From assembly GCF_000335475.2 (NCBI RefSeq), contig NZ_ANAH02000004.1, positions 662,205 through 726,204 on the forward strand: 64,000 bases of DNA. Reading direction: 5' to 3'. This DNA comes from Cystobacter fuscus DSM 2262 (GTDB lineage: Bacteria; Myxococcota; Myxococcia; Myxococcales; Myxococcaceae). Both the position numbers and the translations under genes were made by a program. Of this stretch, positions 25,071 to 34,760 are shown in pieces (position 1 is the stretch's first letter; each line of letters opens with the position of its first letter). The notes beneath the pieces are model-generated. The model saw nothing but the letters and a program-made list of their open reading frames with translations, was not told the DNA's origin and ran no database searches.

Positions 25071-25472
25071 ATGAGCAGGAAGATAGCGACATCGCCGCGC
25101 CCGGCCTCCGGCCGATATCCGAAGATCCATTCGGTCACTCCCTTGCCGGGCTCTCGCAACGAGGGTGCCGAGGGCGGGTGGATGGAAGTATTGGTCATGG
25201 CCCGCGAGGAGATGGAGGCCGCCTGGCAGCCCTCCATTCAGCGGGACCGGTCCGTCGTGCACCGCACGGCTTGCGAGCAGGGCAAGCAGTTCCGGGACTC
25301 GGTCTTGAGTTTCCTCCAGGCCAACCAGCTTCTGGGTGGCGTCCGATGGATGAGCGACCCGGGCTCCACGCCCATGGTGACGCTCTTGTGTACGCAGCGT
25401 GTGCTGGAGCAGCTCCAGGGCTCATCCCTGTTCGAAGCTGGTCGCACCGCGAGCTGCGAGCTGTATACCTGA
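25071..25472 (+). CDS. Small protein downstream of subtilase, possible propeptide/inhibitor-like partner
   Basis: A 133-residue protein with no signal peptide. The start at 25071 is preceded by GGAGGAGG. Its C-terminal third (residues ~95-133) has the pattern seen at the end of subtilase propeptides: a short hydrophobic strand (PMVTLLC), an L-x-x-L helix and a final G-x-x-x-x-SC strand. Together with its position this suggests a stand-alone chaperone or inhibitor of the adjacent peptidase. That is inference from pattern and context, and it could equally be an unrelated hypothetical protein. Confidence 0.5.
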   Translation: MSRKIATSPRPASGRYPKIHSVTPLPGSRNEGAEGGWMEVLVMAREEMEAAWQPSIQRDRSVVHRTACEQGKQFRDSVLSFLQANQLLGGVRWMSDPGSTPMVTLLCTQRVLEQLQGSSLFEAGRTASCELYT

Positions 25473-25933
25473 GCTGATCGCTTCTCCTTCATTGGACATC
25501 CGAGCGGGAATCTGGGTTCCCTCGTTCCCCGGTCTGTCCTGTCCGCCGGCCCCCCCCGCCGGTGTGCTGCGTCCCGCGAAACGGGTGTGCGGCGTGAATC
25601 CCCGTCTCTCCTACCAGACCCGAACTTCCGGGCCTCCCGTCTATTCTCGACTGGAAATGATTTACTCACTTGACTGCCATGCGGCAACCCCCTGAACACC
25701 TGAGCAGCTTGCGATTGTGCGCGGACGCCCCAACTTGGACCCCTTTGTCCGCACCATGCCCCGCAGGGCAACCGCCTGCCCGCTCTCCCAGGGGAGAGGC
25801 GAGCCGGGGCTCTCCCGCTCGCTCGCTGATGGGCCCGTCGGGGCCCCGGGCCCTCGAGGGCCCGCTGCTCTCTTCAACGAACGAGTGGGCCAGAAGGGTC
25901 TGACAGCCCGGAAAACCGTACCGGGGGGCGAGC
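25473..25933. other. 461-bp intergenic region without a supported gene
   Basis: Short open frames exist on both strands but lack ribosome sites and recognisable protein character. An 18-bp perfect palindrome (CGGGCCCTC-GAGGGCCCG) lies at 25847-25864, with no loop and no T-tract, so it is not a standard terminator. A weak dyad (CCCGG-AAAACCGTA-CCGGG) lies near the end of the convergent SDR gene. Confidence 0.4.
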
Positions 25934-26680
<747 letters not shown>

Positions 26681-26755
26681 GTGTCTGGCGCTCCAGGCCG
26701 GCGCCTCGCGTTGGCTTCCGCCGGGCGCCGGCGCATGAGTGTGGATTGGGGGTTT

Positions 26756-26784
26756 TTGACAATATCGTGAGGGGGATGTTACGC
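26756..26784 (+). promoter_or_regulatory. Candidate promoter for the TetR-KAS III-ligase operon
   Basis: A perfect -35 hexamer TTGACA at 26756-26761 is followed after 17 bp by TTACGC, a poor -10 match. The next start codon is at 26795. The -35 and location are good; the -10 is weak. A GC-rich inverted repeat (GCCGGCGCC ... GGCGCCGGC) lies just upstream. Confidence 0.35.
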
Positions 26785-26794
26785 AAGGTGAAGG

Positions 26795-27474
<680 letters not shown>

Positions 27475-27478
<4 letters not shown>

Positions 27479-28470
27479 GGTACGCCCACATCCTGGCCAC
27501 GGGCCGCTACGTGCCCGAGCGGGTGCTCACCAACGCCGACGTGGAGCGCGTCCTCGGCGAGCCCGTGGACGAGTGGCTGCGGCTCAACGTGGGCATCCAG
27601 CAGCGCCACGTGATGGCGGACCACGAGGTGACGTCCGACCTGTGCGTGCACGCGGCGGAGCAGGCGATGCGGCGCGCGGGCGTGACGCCGGAGCAGGTGG
27701 ATCTCCTCGTCATCGCCACCGACACGCCGGACTATCTCAGCCCGGCCACGGCCTCGGTGGTGCAGGCGAAGCTGGGCGCGCGCAACGCGGGCACCTACGA
27801 TCTCAACAGCGCGTGCGCCGGCTGGGTGACGGCGCTCGACGTGGCGAGCAAGACGATCGCCGCGGACGACAGCTACCAGCGCGTGCTCGTGGTGGGCGCG
27901 TACGGGATGAGCCGGTTCGTCAACTGGAAGGACAAGCGGACCTGCACGCTCTTCGCGGACGGCGCGGGCGCGGTGGTGCTCGGCGCGGGCGACACCCCGG
28001 GCTTCCTCGGTGCCCGGTTGCTCGCGGCGGGCGAGTACCATGACGCCCTGGGCATCTACACCGGCGGCACGTACCGGCCCGCCACCTCGGAGACGCTGGC
28101 GCTCACCCAGGGCCGGCCCGCGGTGCAGTTCCTGCGCAAGTTCCCCGCCACCTTCAACACCGAGCGCTGGCCCGTCCTCCTCCAGCAAGTGCTCGGGCGC
28201 GCCCGGCTGACGCTCGACGACGTGGACGTGTTCGTCTTCACCCAGCTCAACCTGCGTGCCATCGAGGCCACCATGCAGGTGCTCGGGCAGCCCATGTCCA
28301 AGACGCACTGGACGATGGACAAGTGGGGCTACACCGGCTCGGCCTGCATCCCGATGACGCTGGATGACGCGGTGGAGCAGGGCAAGGTGAAGAAGGGCGA
28401 CCTCGTGGCCCTGTGCGCCAGTGGCGGCGGGCTCGCCATGGCCTCGGCGCTCTACCGCTGGACGGCCTGA
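27475..28470 (+). CDS. Ketoacyl-ACP synthase III-like (thiolase-fold) enzyme lacking catalytic His and Asn
   Basis: A 331-residue thiolase-fold protein of the FabH family with nucleophile Cys114 (NSACAGW) and FADGAGAV. In E. coli FabH the decarboxylating residues are His244 (HQAN) and Asn274 (GNTSAAS). Here the matching segments read TQLN (Thr256) and GYTGSAC (Tyr286), so both are replaced. With the cysteine kept, the enzyme can probably still be acylated but should not decarboxylate malonyl-ACP in the usual way. An acyl transfer or non-decarboxylative condensation role is therefore more likely. The ATG at 27475 overlaps the TetR stop. The acyl-CoA ligase follows after 31 bp and could supply its acyl donor. 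Confidence 0.85.
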
Positions 28471-28501
28471 GCTCCCACTCCCCCGGAGGAACGCGCGCGC
28501 C

Positions 28502-30049
28502 ATGTTCATCGGTGACTGGATGGGCCGGGGGGCCATGTACTGGCCCGAGCACACGGCGGTGGTGGACGTGGCCCGGGGAGCCGCCGGTCGCTTCACCTAT
28601 CGGGACATGAACGCGCGCGCCGAGGCGCTCGCGGGCTGGCTGCGCGACGTGGCCGGTGTGTCCCGAGGGGACCGCGTGGGGATGGTGGCCCTCAATGGCG
28701 TGGAGTTCCTCGATGCCCTCTTCGCCTGCGGCAAGCTGGGCGCCCTCTTCGTTCCCTTCAACTGGCGCCTGCACACCCAGGAGCTGGCGGAGCTGGTGCG
28801 CGACACCGGGTCGCGCGTGCTCTTCTTCGGCGGCGAGTTCGCTCCGGCCCTCGAGGCGGTGAAGCGGCAGGTGGGCGGCGCCCTGACGCTCGTCCACCTG
28901 GACGGGCCGGGCGTGGAGGGCAGCCACGCGTACGCGGGGGCGCTCGCGCATGTCCCCGCCACGAAGGTGACGAACGAGGCGGTGAGCGAGGAGGACATCC
29001 TCTGTCTGCTGTTCACCGGGGGCACCACGGGCCGCTCCAAGGGCGCGCGCATCAGCTACCGGATGGTGGCGTGGAACACGCTCAACACGCTCCTCCACGA
29101 GCTGCGCCCCGGGGACATCACCGTGACACACACGCCCATGTTCCACACGGGGGGCCTGCTCGTGTACACGCTGCCCCTGCTCACCTGTGGCGGCACCGTG
29201 GTGCTCATGCGCCGCTGGGACGCGGACGAGATGCTGCGGCTGGTGGAGCAGGAGAAGGTCACCTTCTTCTTCGCCGTGCCCACGCAATACCAGCAGATGC
29301 ACGACGCCCCGCGCTTCCGCTCGGCGGACCTGTCCCACGTGCGCTTCATGACGAGCGGCGGAGCTCCCCTGCCACTTCCGCTGCTCCAGGCGTGGCAGGG
29401 CGTGCACCGGGTGCCCTTCAAGCAGGGCTTCGGAATGACGGAGTTCGGCCCCGGCATCTTCAGCATGGGCCCCGAGTTCGCCGTGTCCAAGGCGGGCTCC
29501 ATCGGCCGGCCCAACTACTTCGTCGACGCGCGGCTGGTGGACGACGCGGGCCGGGACGTGCCCGAGGGCGCCACGGGCGAGCTGCTCCTCAAGTCGCCCG
29601 CCATGTGCTCGGGCTACTTCGAGGACGCGCGCGCCACGGCCGAGGCCATCGACGCGGACGGCTGGTTCCACACGGGGGACCTCGCGCGCCGCGACGCGGA
29701 CGGCTTCTACTTCATCGCCGGACGCAAGAAGGACATGTTCATCTCCGGCGGGGAGAACGTGTACCCGCTCGAGCTGGAGACGGTGCTGCACGAGCACCCC
29801 GCCGTGCGGGCGTGCGCGGTGATCGGCCTGCCCGACGAGAAGTGGGGCGAGGTGGGGTGGGCCTTCGTGGTGCTCGAGCCGGGCGCGCACGCCACCCCCG
29901 AGGATCTGCTGGAATACCTGCGCGGCCGGGTGGCTCGCTACAAGGTGCCCAGGCAGGTGGAGTGCGTGGCGTCCCTGCCCATGTCGGCGGCGGGGAAGAT
30001 CCTCAAGCGCGAGCTGCGCGAGCGGGCCCTCTCGGCCCAGGGCCGCTGA
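28502..30049 (+). CDS. Class I adenylate-forming acyl-CoA ligase
   Basis: A 515-residue acyl/aryl-CoA synthetase with the AMP-binding P-loop LLFTGGTTGRSKG, the GFGMTE motif, HTGDLARRD and the C-terminal catalytic lysine in MSAAGKILKREL. It activates a carboxylic acid with ATP to the acyl adenylate and then the CoA thioester. The start at 28502 follows GGAGG. It is the last gene of the TetR operon and likely feeds acyl-CoA to the upstream thiolase-fold enzyme. Chain length or ring specificity cannot be read from sequence. Confidence 0.88.
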   Translation: MFIGDWMGRGAMYWPEHTAVVDVARGAAGRFTYRDMNARAEALAGWLRDVAGVSRGDRVGMVALNGVEFLDALFACGKLGALFVPFNWRLHTQELAELVRDTGSRVLFFGGEFAPALEAVKRQVGGALTLVHLDGPGVEGSHAYAGALAHVPATKVTNEAVSEEDILCLLFTGGTTGRSKGARISYRMVAWNTLNTLLHELRPGDITVTHTPMFHTGGLLVYTLPLLTCGGTVVLMRRWDADEMLRLVEQEKVTFFFAVPTQYQQMHDAPRFRSADLSHVRFMTSGGAPLPLPLLQAWQGVHRVPFKQGFGMTEFGPGIFSMGPEFAVSKAGSIGRPNYFVDARLVDDAGRDVPEGATGELLLKSPAMCSGYFEDARATAEAIDADGWFHTGDLARRDADGFYFIAGRKKDMFISGGENVYPLELETVLHEHPAVRACAVIGLPDEKWGEVGWAFVVLEPGAHATPEDLLEYLRGRVARYKVPRQVECVASLPMSAAGKILKRELRERALSAQGR

Positions 30050-30070
30050 GAACCGCTGGCGGCCCCCACG

Positions 30071-30105
30071 AAAAAGCCCCGGCCACCCGAGGGGGCAACC
30101 GGGGC
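30071..30105 (-). terminator. Rho-independent terminator of the lipase operon
   Basis: Read on the minus strand, a 7-bp GC-rich stem (GCCCCGG ... CCGGGGC) is followed directly by TTTTT. It lies 25 bp beyond the stop of the lipase-like gene and on the other side of the ligase stop, so it mainly serves the leftward operon. Confidence 0.8.
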
Positions 30106-30129
30106 CATCGCGCTTCTCCGTGCTCCGCG

Positions 30130-32073
30130 TCAGTCGAGCGAGCCGAAGTGGGTGGACATCTTGTTCCACACCGTCGGGGTCACGCCCATCTCCAGGTGGC
30201 CGTAGGGCATGCCCTCCTGCTTCGCCGAGGCGGTCTTCTTGGTCGTGGTCCAGCCCTGGGTGAGCTGATCCACCGCGGCGATGCTCGCCTCGAACAGCAC
30301 GCCGTCACCCCGCACCGAGCAGGTGGTGCACGTCATGCCATCCGTCTCGTAGCGCGCGTCGGTGCTCGCCCCGTAGGTGTTGCCATACAGCACGTAGAGC
30401 GAGGGCAGGCGCGAGTCCAGGCCGCGCTCGGACAGCCGGGTGATGAACTTGCCTCCCATCTCCTTGGCCGCCGCCATGCCCAGGCCGTGGATGATGCGGT
30501 ACTTGCCGTAGTTCAGCGAGTCGTACCCCTCGCGATTCTGGTTCGTGTTGTACGCGTGGTACGCGAAGCAGGGGCTGCCCACGGAGTCATACGCCGTCGT
30601 CTTGCACTGGGGGTGGGTGCTGTCCAGGTAGCCCGCCGCGACGTAGATGTTGTACGGGTTGTAGACGAGCTTCTGGGAGACCCACGAGAAGTAGCGCGAC
30701 TCGTCCGGGTCCACGTCCGACCACGTGGAGGAGGAGCGATCCGGAATCGGGTAGGTGCCGCGCAGATCATCCGCCGTCTGCAACTGGCCCACGTAGGCAT
30801 TCACGTACTTGCCGCTGTCGTTCACGCTGCCGAACAGGCTCATGTTGTACTCGTCGAAGTTGAACGCGCTCGAGGACACGCCTTGGTTCACGTTCAACGT
30901 CTGGAGCGAGCCGCCCGACACGGGCTTGCCCGTGGAGTCCAGGCCCGTGAGGTTGGACACGTAGATGCGGCGGAAGTAGTCCGGCCAGGTGCCGCCCGAG
31001 CCCTCGCACACGCTCTCCGCGTAGGGGTTGTTGTACCAGGGCACGTCCGAGCCCCAGTTGACGCACTGGAAGGCGGAGAAATACGTCCACGGCATGGGGC
31101 CGCGGCCCACCGGCGCGTTGTACGAGGTGCTCGCGATGGTGAGCGTGTGGATGGGGTGGCGGAAGTTCAGGTCGATGCCCTTGTGCGGCCCCGACAGCGC
31201 CACGTAGCTGCGCACCGAGTCGTCATACGCTGGCACCGCCTTGGCCTGCTCCGCCGCGAGCCGCTCGAAGAAGCGCGTGGTGCTGAAGCCCGTCCACGTG
31301 GGCGCGTTGGTCAGCCACGCGTCCACCGACAGCACGCCCTTGCTCCACGCCACCACGTCCACCCGCGCCACCCCCGCATGCAGCGCCTTGATGCGCTTGA
31401 CGGCGTTGGACACGTGGATGGCCTGGTTGAAGTTGTCCCCGTGGAAGTTGCCGAAGGTGAGCGCGTACACGCAGCGGTTCTTGGCCTCCAGGTCCTGCAC
31501 GAAGCCCGTCACCTGCGCCGCGCCTCCGTAGGCGCTCCCCGTCCCATCGTTGCCGTTGGGAAACATCCACACGTTGGCGTCCTGGATGGCGCCGTGCACC
31601 AGCAGCGTGGGCGTCAGGTTCACGTTGCACGTGCGCGCCGCCGTCTTGCGGCCCTTGTGCAACAGCGCGAAGCGCGCCTCGGGCCGCGTGGGTCCGGGCA
31701 CCGGGCAGGTGCTCCCCGCCACCGTGGCGCAGCTGTTCTGGTAGTACAGGTTGAAGGTGTCCACGAGCTGCTGGTTGAGCGAGCCGTAGTACGTGCGCAA
31801 GGGATAGCTGGAGGACTGGAAGGTGTCCTGCGAGCGCAGCTTCTCCGTGCGGCGGTTGTAGTACTCACTCCGGAAGAGCTGCTGGCCCTCGAGCAGCTCG
31901 ATCTGTCCCCAGGACCAGCTCGGCGGCGTGAGCGTGCCCACCACCCGGTACGTGTTGGCCGGAGCCGCGTTGGTGTCGAAGTAGGGGGCCAGGTCCGCGG
32001 GCGGCGCGGCGGTGGCCAGGGGGGCGTACAACAACGCCAGGGTCGGGAGCGACAGCTTCCACGTCGGGGTCAT
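30130..32073 (-). CDS. Secreted lipase/esterase-like alpha/beta hydrolase
   Basis: A 647-residue exported protein with a clear signal peptide (MTPTWKLSLPTLALLYAPLATA). The hydrolase core contains the oxyanion-side LLVHGAIQDAN segment and a nucleophile elbow AWSKG with Ser244, a variant of GxSxG. A C-terminal His in YGHLEMG is a candidate catalytic residue. Large Tyr/Asn/Ser-rich insertions and several cysteines are typical of extracellular enzymes. It would act on a lipid, ester or polymer outside the cell, in keeping with predatory nutrition. The ATG follows AAGGAG, and the gene starts 64 bp after the alpha/beta hydrolase upstream, a likely operon. Confidence 0.75.
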   Translation of the reverse strand: MTPTWKLSLPTLALLYAPLATAAPPADLAPYFDTNAAPANTYRVVGTLTPPSWSWGQIELLEGQQLFRSEYYNRRTEKLRSQDTFQSSSYPLRTYYGSLNQQLVDTFNLYYQNSCATVAGSTCPVPGPTRPEARFALLHKGRKTAARTCNVNLTPTLLVHGAIQDANVWMFPNGNDGTGSAYGGAAQVTGFVQDLEAKNRCVYALTFGNFHGDNFNQAIHVSNAVKRIKALHAGVARVDVVAWSKGVLSVDAWLTNAPTWTGFSTTRFFERLAAEQAKAVPAYDDSVRSYVALSGPHKGIDLNFRHPIHTLTIASTSYNAPVGRGPMPWTYFSAFQCVNWGSDVPWYNNPYAESVCEGSGGTWPDYFRRIYVSNLTGLDSTGKPVSGGSLQTLNVNQGVSSSAFNFDEYNMSLFGSVNDSGKYVNAYVGQLQTADDLRGTYPIPDRSSSTWSDVDPDESRYFSWVSQKLVYNPYNIYVAAGYLDSTHPQCKTTAYDSVGSPCFAYHAYNTNQNREGYDSLNYGKYRIIHGLGMAAAKEMGGKFITRLSERGLDSRLPSLYVLYGNTYGASTDARYETDGMTCTTCSVRGDGVLFEASIAAVDQLTQGWTTTKKTASAKQEGMPYGHLEMGVTPTVWNKMSTHFGSLD

Positions 32074-32137
32074 CCAACACTCCTTGGGGCAACGGCTGGG
32101 GGGGCAAGGACCGGGGTAGGGGGACTTCAGGGGCTCG

Positions 32138-33190
32138 TCAGCGGGCGTGCTCCTGGAGGAAGGGGAAGACGAGGCGCTCGAACTCGCGCGGCTTCTCCAC
32201 GTGCGGGCTGTGGCCCGTGTCCGCGAACACCTCCTCGTGGAAGCGTCCGCCCTGGGCCGCGTAGCGCTCGAGCAGCCGGCGCGTCTGGCTCACCATGGGC
32301 TGCGGCGGGTACTGCGCCTCGCCGGGCCAGCCGGGAATGAAGCCCAGCTTGCCCAGGTAGCCGAAGTCGAACAGCGACGTGTCCGAGACGATGACGTCGT
32401 CCGTGCCGCGGATCCACAGCACGTCCGGCTGGGGGGAGATGCCCGCGAAGGCGGAGAGGTTGAAGTACTTGGGGGAGAACGAGTTGTTGATACCCGTGTC
32501 GCCCGGGGCCACGCCGGGCCAGTGCGCGCTCGGGGAGAACGTGCCCGGGTAGTGCACGTCCGACACGTGCGTGGAGAGCACCGAGTCGAGCATCGCCTCC
32601 TCGTCCTCCATCTTGAACGGAGGCTTCACGTAGCTGCCCGTCAGCACCGCGCGCGGCGCCGTGTTGCCCTCGGCCGAGCGGTCCTTGTTCTTCAGTCGCT
32701 GCGTGAAGTCCGGGTTGGCCGTGCCGCCCCCCGAGCCCGCGAAGTCATCCCAGCAGGGCGTGCCGTCCACGTCGCGCGTGCCCCCGAAGCCGAAGGGCGA
32801 GATGGGCGCCTCCAGCACCAGGCCCGCCACGCGCTCGGGATGATCGATGGCCAGCTGCATCACCACACCGGCCCCCGCCGAGTGCGCCACGAAGAGCGCC
32901 CGCGTCAGCCCGAGCGCGTCCATCAACGACGCCACGTCGTCGCTCGAGTCGCGCATGCCGCGCGTGGCATCGATGGGCTTGGGCTCCGTGTCGCCGTAGC
33001 CGCGCAGGTCCATCGCGATGCCACGCAGCCCCCGCGGCAGGCGCGTGAGCAGGCCCTGGAAGAAGGCCGAGGAGGAGCAATTGCCATGCACGAACAGGAC
33101 GGGAAAGCCCTCGCCCGCCATGCGCGTGTGCATGCTCAGCCGCTTCGTCTGGATGCTACGGGCCTCCACGGCCCGGGCCTGATCACTCAT
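32138..33190 (-). CDS. Alpha/beta hydrolase (epoxide hydrolase/haloperoxidase-like)
   Basis: A 350-residue hydrolase with oxyanion motif VHGNCSS, nucleophile Ser104 in AHSAGAG, an acid in RGTDDVIV and His in DTGHSPHVE. The long insert between core strands forms a cap domain. A Ser nucleophile rather than Asp argues for an esterase, C-C hydrolase or perhydrolase rather than a true epoxide hydrolase. There is no signal peptide. It is upstream of and probably co-transcribed with the secreted lipase. Its leader contains a long-range inverted repeat whose inner arm abuts the ribosome site. Confidence 0.82.
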   Translation of the reverse strand: MSDQARAVEARSIQTKRLSMHTRMAGEGFPVLFVHGNCSSSAFFQGLLTRLPRGLRGIAMDLRGYGDTEPKPIDATRGMRDSSDDVASLMDALGLTRALFVAHSAGAGVVMQLAIDHPERVAGLVLEAPISPFGFGGTRDVDGTPCWDDFAGSGGGTANPDFTQRLKNKDRSAEGNTAPRAVLTGSYVKPPFKMEDEEAMLDSVLSTHVSDVHYPGTFSPSAHWPGVAPGDTGINNSFSPKYFNLSAFAGISPQPDVLWIRGTDDVIVSDTSLFDFGYLGKLGFIPGWPGEAQYPPQPMVSQTRRLLERYAAQGGRFHEEVFADTGHSPHVEKPREFERLVFPFLQEHAR

Positions 33191-33203
33191 CTGCGCCGCT
33201 CCT

Positions 33204-33293
33204 CTGGGCTATCGCGTCCACCCCCCGGGAAAGCTCCGCCCGCTCCCTCGTCGAGGTGACGACTGATTCAACTGTCAGGTTTGATAGCCCAGA
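33204..33293 (-). promoter_or_regulatory. Long-range 11-bp inverted repeat in the leader of the hydrolase-lipase operon
   Basis: TCTGGGCTATC at 33204-33214 and GATAGCCCAGA at 33283-33293 are perfect reverse complements 68 bp apart. On the minus-strand transcript the downstream arm runs straight into the ribosome site (CCCAGAGGAG) of the gene starting at 33190. Pairing of the arms would close a loop over the leader and could hide the ribosome site, if transcription starts upstream of 33293. An operator pair bound by a looping regulator is the alternative. Confidence 0.45.
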
Positions 33294-33371
33294 ACTTTTG
33301 TACGGGTCAAACGACGGCCCTCCTCGGAGGTCGTTCCCCGGACGTGACGCGACGCGTGATGGGGCGGGGCT

Positions 33372-34577
33372 TCAGGGCACGACGACGCGCCGCAGGTGCG
33401 CGCCGAGCCGCGTCACCAACTCGTAGTGAATCGTCTGCGCCCAGGAGGCGAGCGTCTCCGCGTGCAGGTGCTCGTCGCCGTCCACTCCGAGCAGCGTCGC
33501 CGTCAGCGGCCGCTCGTCGTGGGTGGCTCGTGTCACGTCCACGATGATGTGATTCATCATCACCCGGCCGAGCACCGCGCACCGGTGCCCGTTCACCAGC
33601 ACGTGCGCCTTGCCCGACACGAGCCGCGGGTAGCCATCGAAATAGCCCACCGGCAGCACCGCCACGCGCGTGGCCTCGGAGCAGCGGTGCGTGCACCCGT
33701 AGCCGATGTAGCTGCCCGCCGACAGCCACTTCACCACCTGGCTCGGACTGCGCCAGGCGAGCACCGGCTTCAAGTCCGGCACCCGCCCCAGCACCAGCCG
33801 CGCCGACAGCCGCGTCTCCGTGGAGGGCCAGAACCCATACAGCGAGATGCCCACGCGCTGCGCGTCATAGCGCGCCTGGGGCAGCACCAGCGTCGCCGCG
33901 CTCGCCGCCATGTGCCGCTGCAGGGGCTCGTGCACCGGGACGGCCGCGCGCAGCGCCTTCAGCCCGCCCTCGAACGCGTCCAGCTGGGCCTGGGCGTACA
34001 TCTGCTCCGTCACGTCCTCCGTGTTGGCGAAGTGGCTCAGCACCCCCACCACCTGGAGCACGTCCCCCGCCTCGCGCAGGAAGTCCAGCTCGCCCCAGGT
34101 GATCTGCCCTGGAGTGAAGCCCTCGCGGCCCAACCCCGTGTCCACGTGCACGTGCACCCGGAGGGGGCGCTCGAGCTTCGCCTGGCGCAGCGGGGCCACC
34201 ATCTCCCGCCAGGAGCTGTCGGCCAGCACCGCGTCCACGCCCTCCCGCGCGAGGGCCACGGCCTCCTCGGCGTCCAGCGCGCCGATGACCAGGATCTGCT
34301 TGGGCGCGAGGCCCCGGCTGCGCTCGTGGGCCCGCGCCGCCAGCGCGTCCGCCGCGGTGATGAAGTAGAGCAGGTCCACCAGCGGGTGCACGAGCGGCAG
34401 CATCCGCGCGAGGCCATGGCCATAGGCATTGCCCTTGAGCACCGCGCCCAGGGCCCGGGGCCCTCCCGTCTCCGCGGCCACCGCGCGCAGCGTGGCCACG
34501 TTGGCGGCGAGCGCTCCCGCCGACAGCTCCAACCACGACGCCACCTTGCCCGTGCCTCCCGCGATGTCTTCGTGCAT
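33372..34577 (-). CDS. alr: Alanine racemase (fold III PLP racemase)
   Basis: A 401-residue PLP enzyme with the N-terminal TIM-barrel lysine Lys48 in AVLKGNAYGHG and the C-terminal-domain tyrosine region SYIGYGCTH that supplies the second catalytic base in alanine racemases. The VGISLYG, LPVGYFDGYPR and GRVMMNHIIVDV segments are diagnostic. It interconverts L- and D-alanine for peptidoglycan. The ATG at 34577 is preceded by AGGAGG at a somewhat long distance. The KGNAYGHG form also occurs in broader-specificity or membrane-linked racemases, so other small amino acids are possible substrates. Confidence 0.9.
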   Translation of the reverse strand: MHEDIAGGTGKVASWLELSAGALAANVATLRAVAAETGGPRALGAVLKGNAYGHGLARMLPLVHPLVDLLYFITAADALAARAHERSRGLAPKQILVIGALDAEEAVALAREGVDAVLADSSWREMVAPLRQAKLERPLRVHVHVDTGLGREGFTPGQITWGELDFLREAGDVLQVVGVLSHFANTEDVTEQMYAQAQLDAFEGGLKALRAAVPVHEPLQRHMAASAATLVLPQARYDAQRVGISLYGFWPSTETRLSARLVLGRVPDLKPVLAWRSPSQVVKWLSAGSYIGYGCTHRCSEATRVAVLPVGYFDGYPRLVSGKAHVLVNGHRCAVLGRVMMNHIIVDVTRATHDERPLTATLLGVDGDEHLHAETLASWAQTIHYELVTRLGAHLRRVVVP

Positions 34578-34760
34578 CTGCCGCTCGTTCCTCCTGCGCG
34601 CCCGTCCGGCGCTCCTGGGTTGTGCGCCAGAACCCCCCGCATTGCACGCGCCATTCGACCAGGCGAGCGGGGAAGGGCATGCCTCGTTCCGGAGCCCGCC
34701 GCTTTCTGCGACAATCCGCGCCCGCAGCCTCCTCCCCCGTGCGACCAGCGAGCCCCGGCC

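Noticed and set aside
25847..25864. 18-bp GC palindrome considered as a terminator
   Set aside because: It has no loop and no T-tract on either strand.
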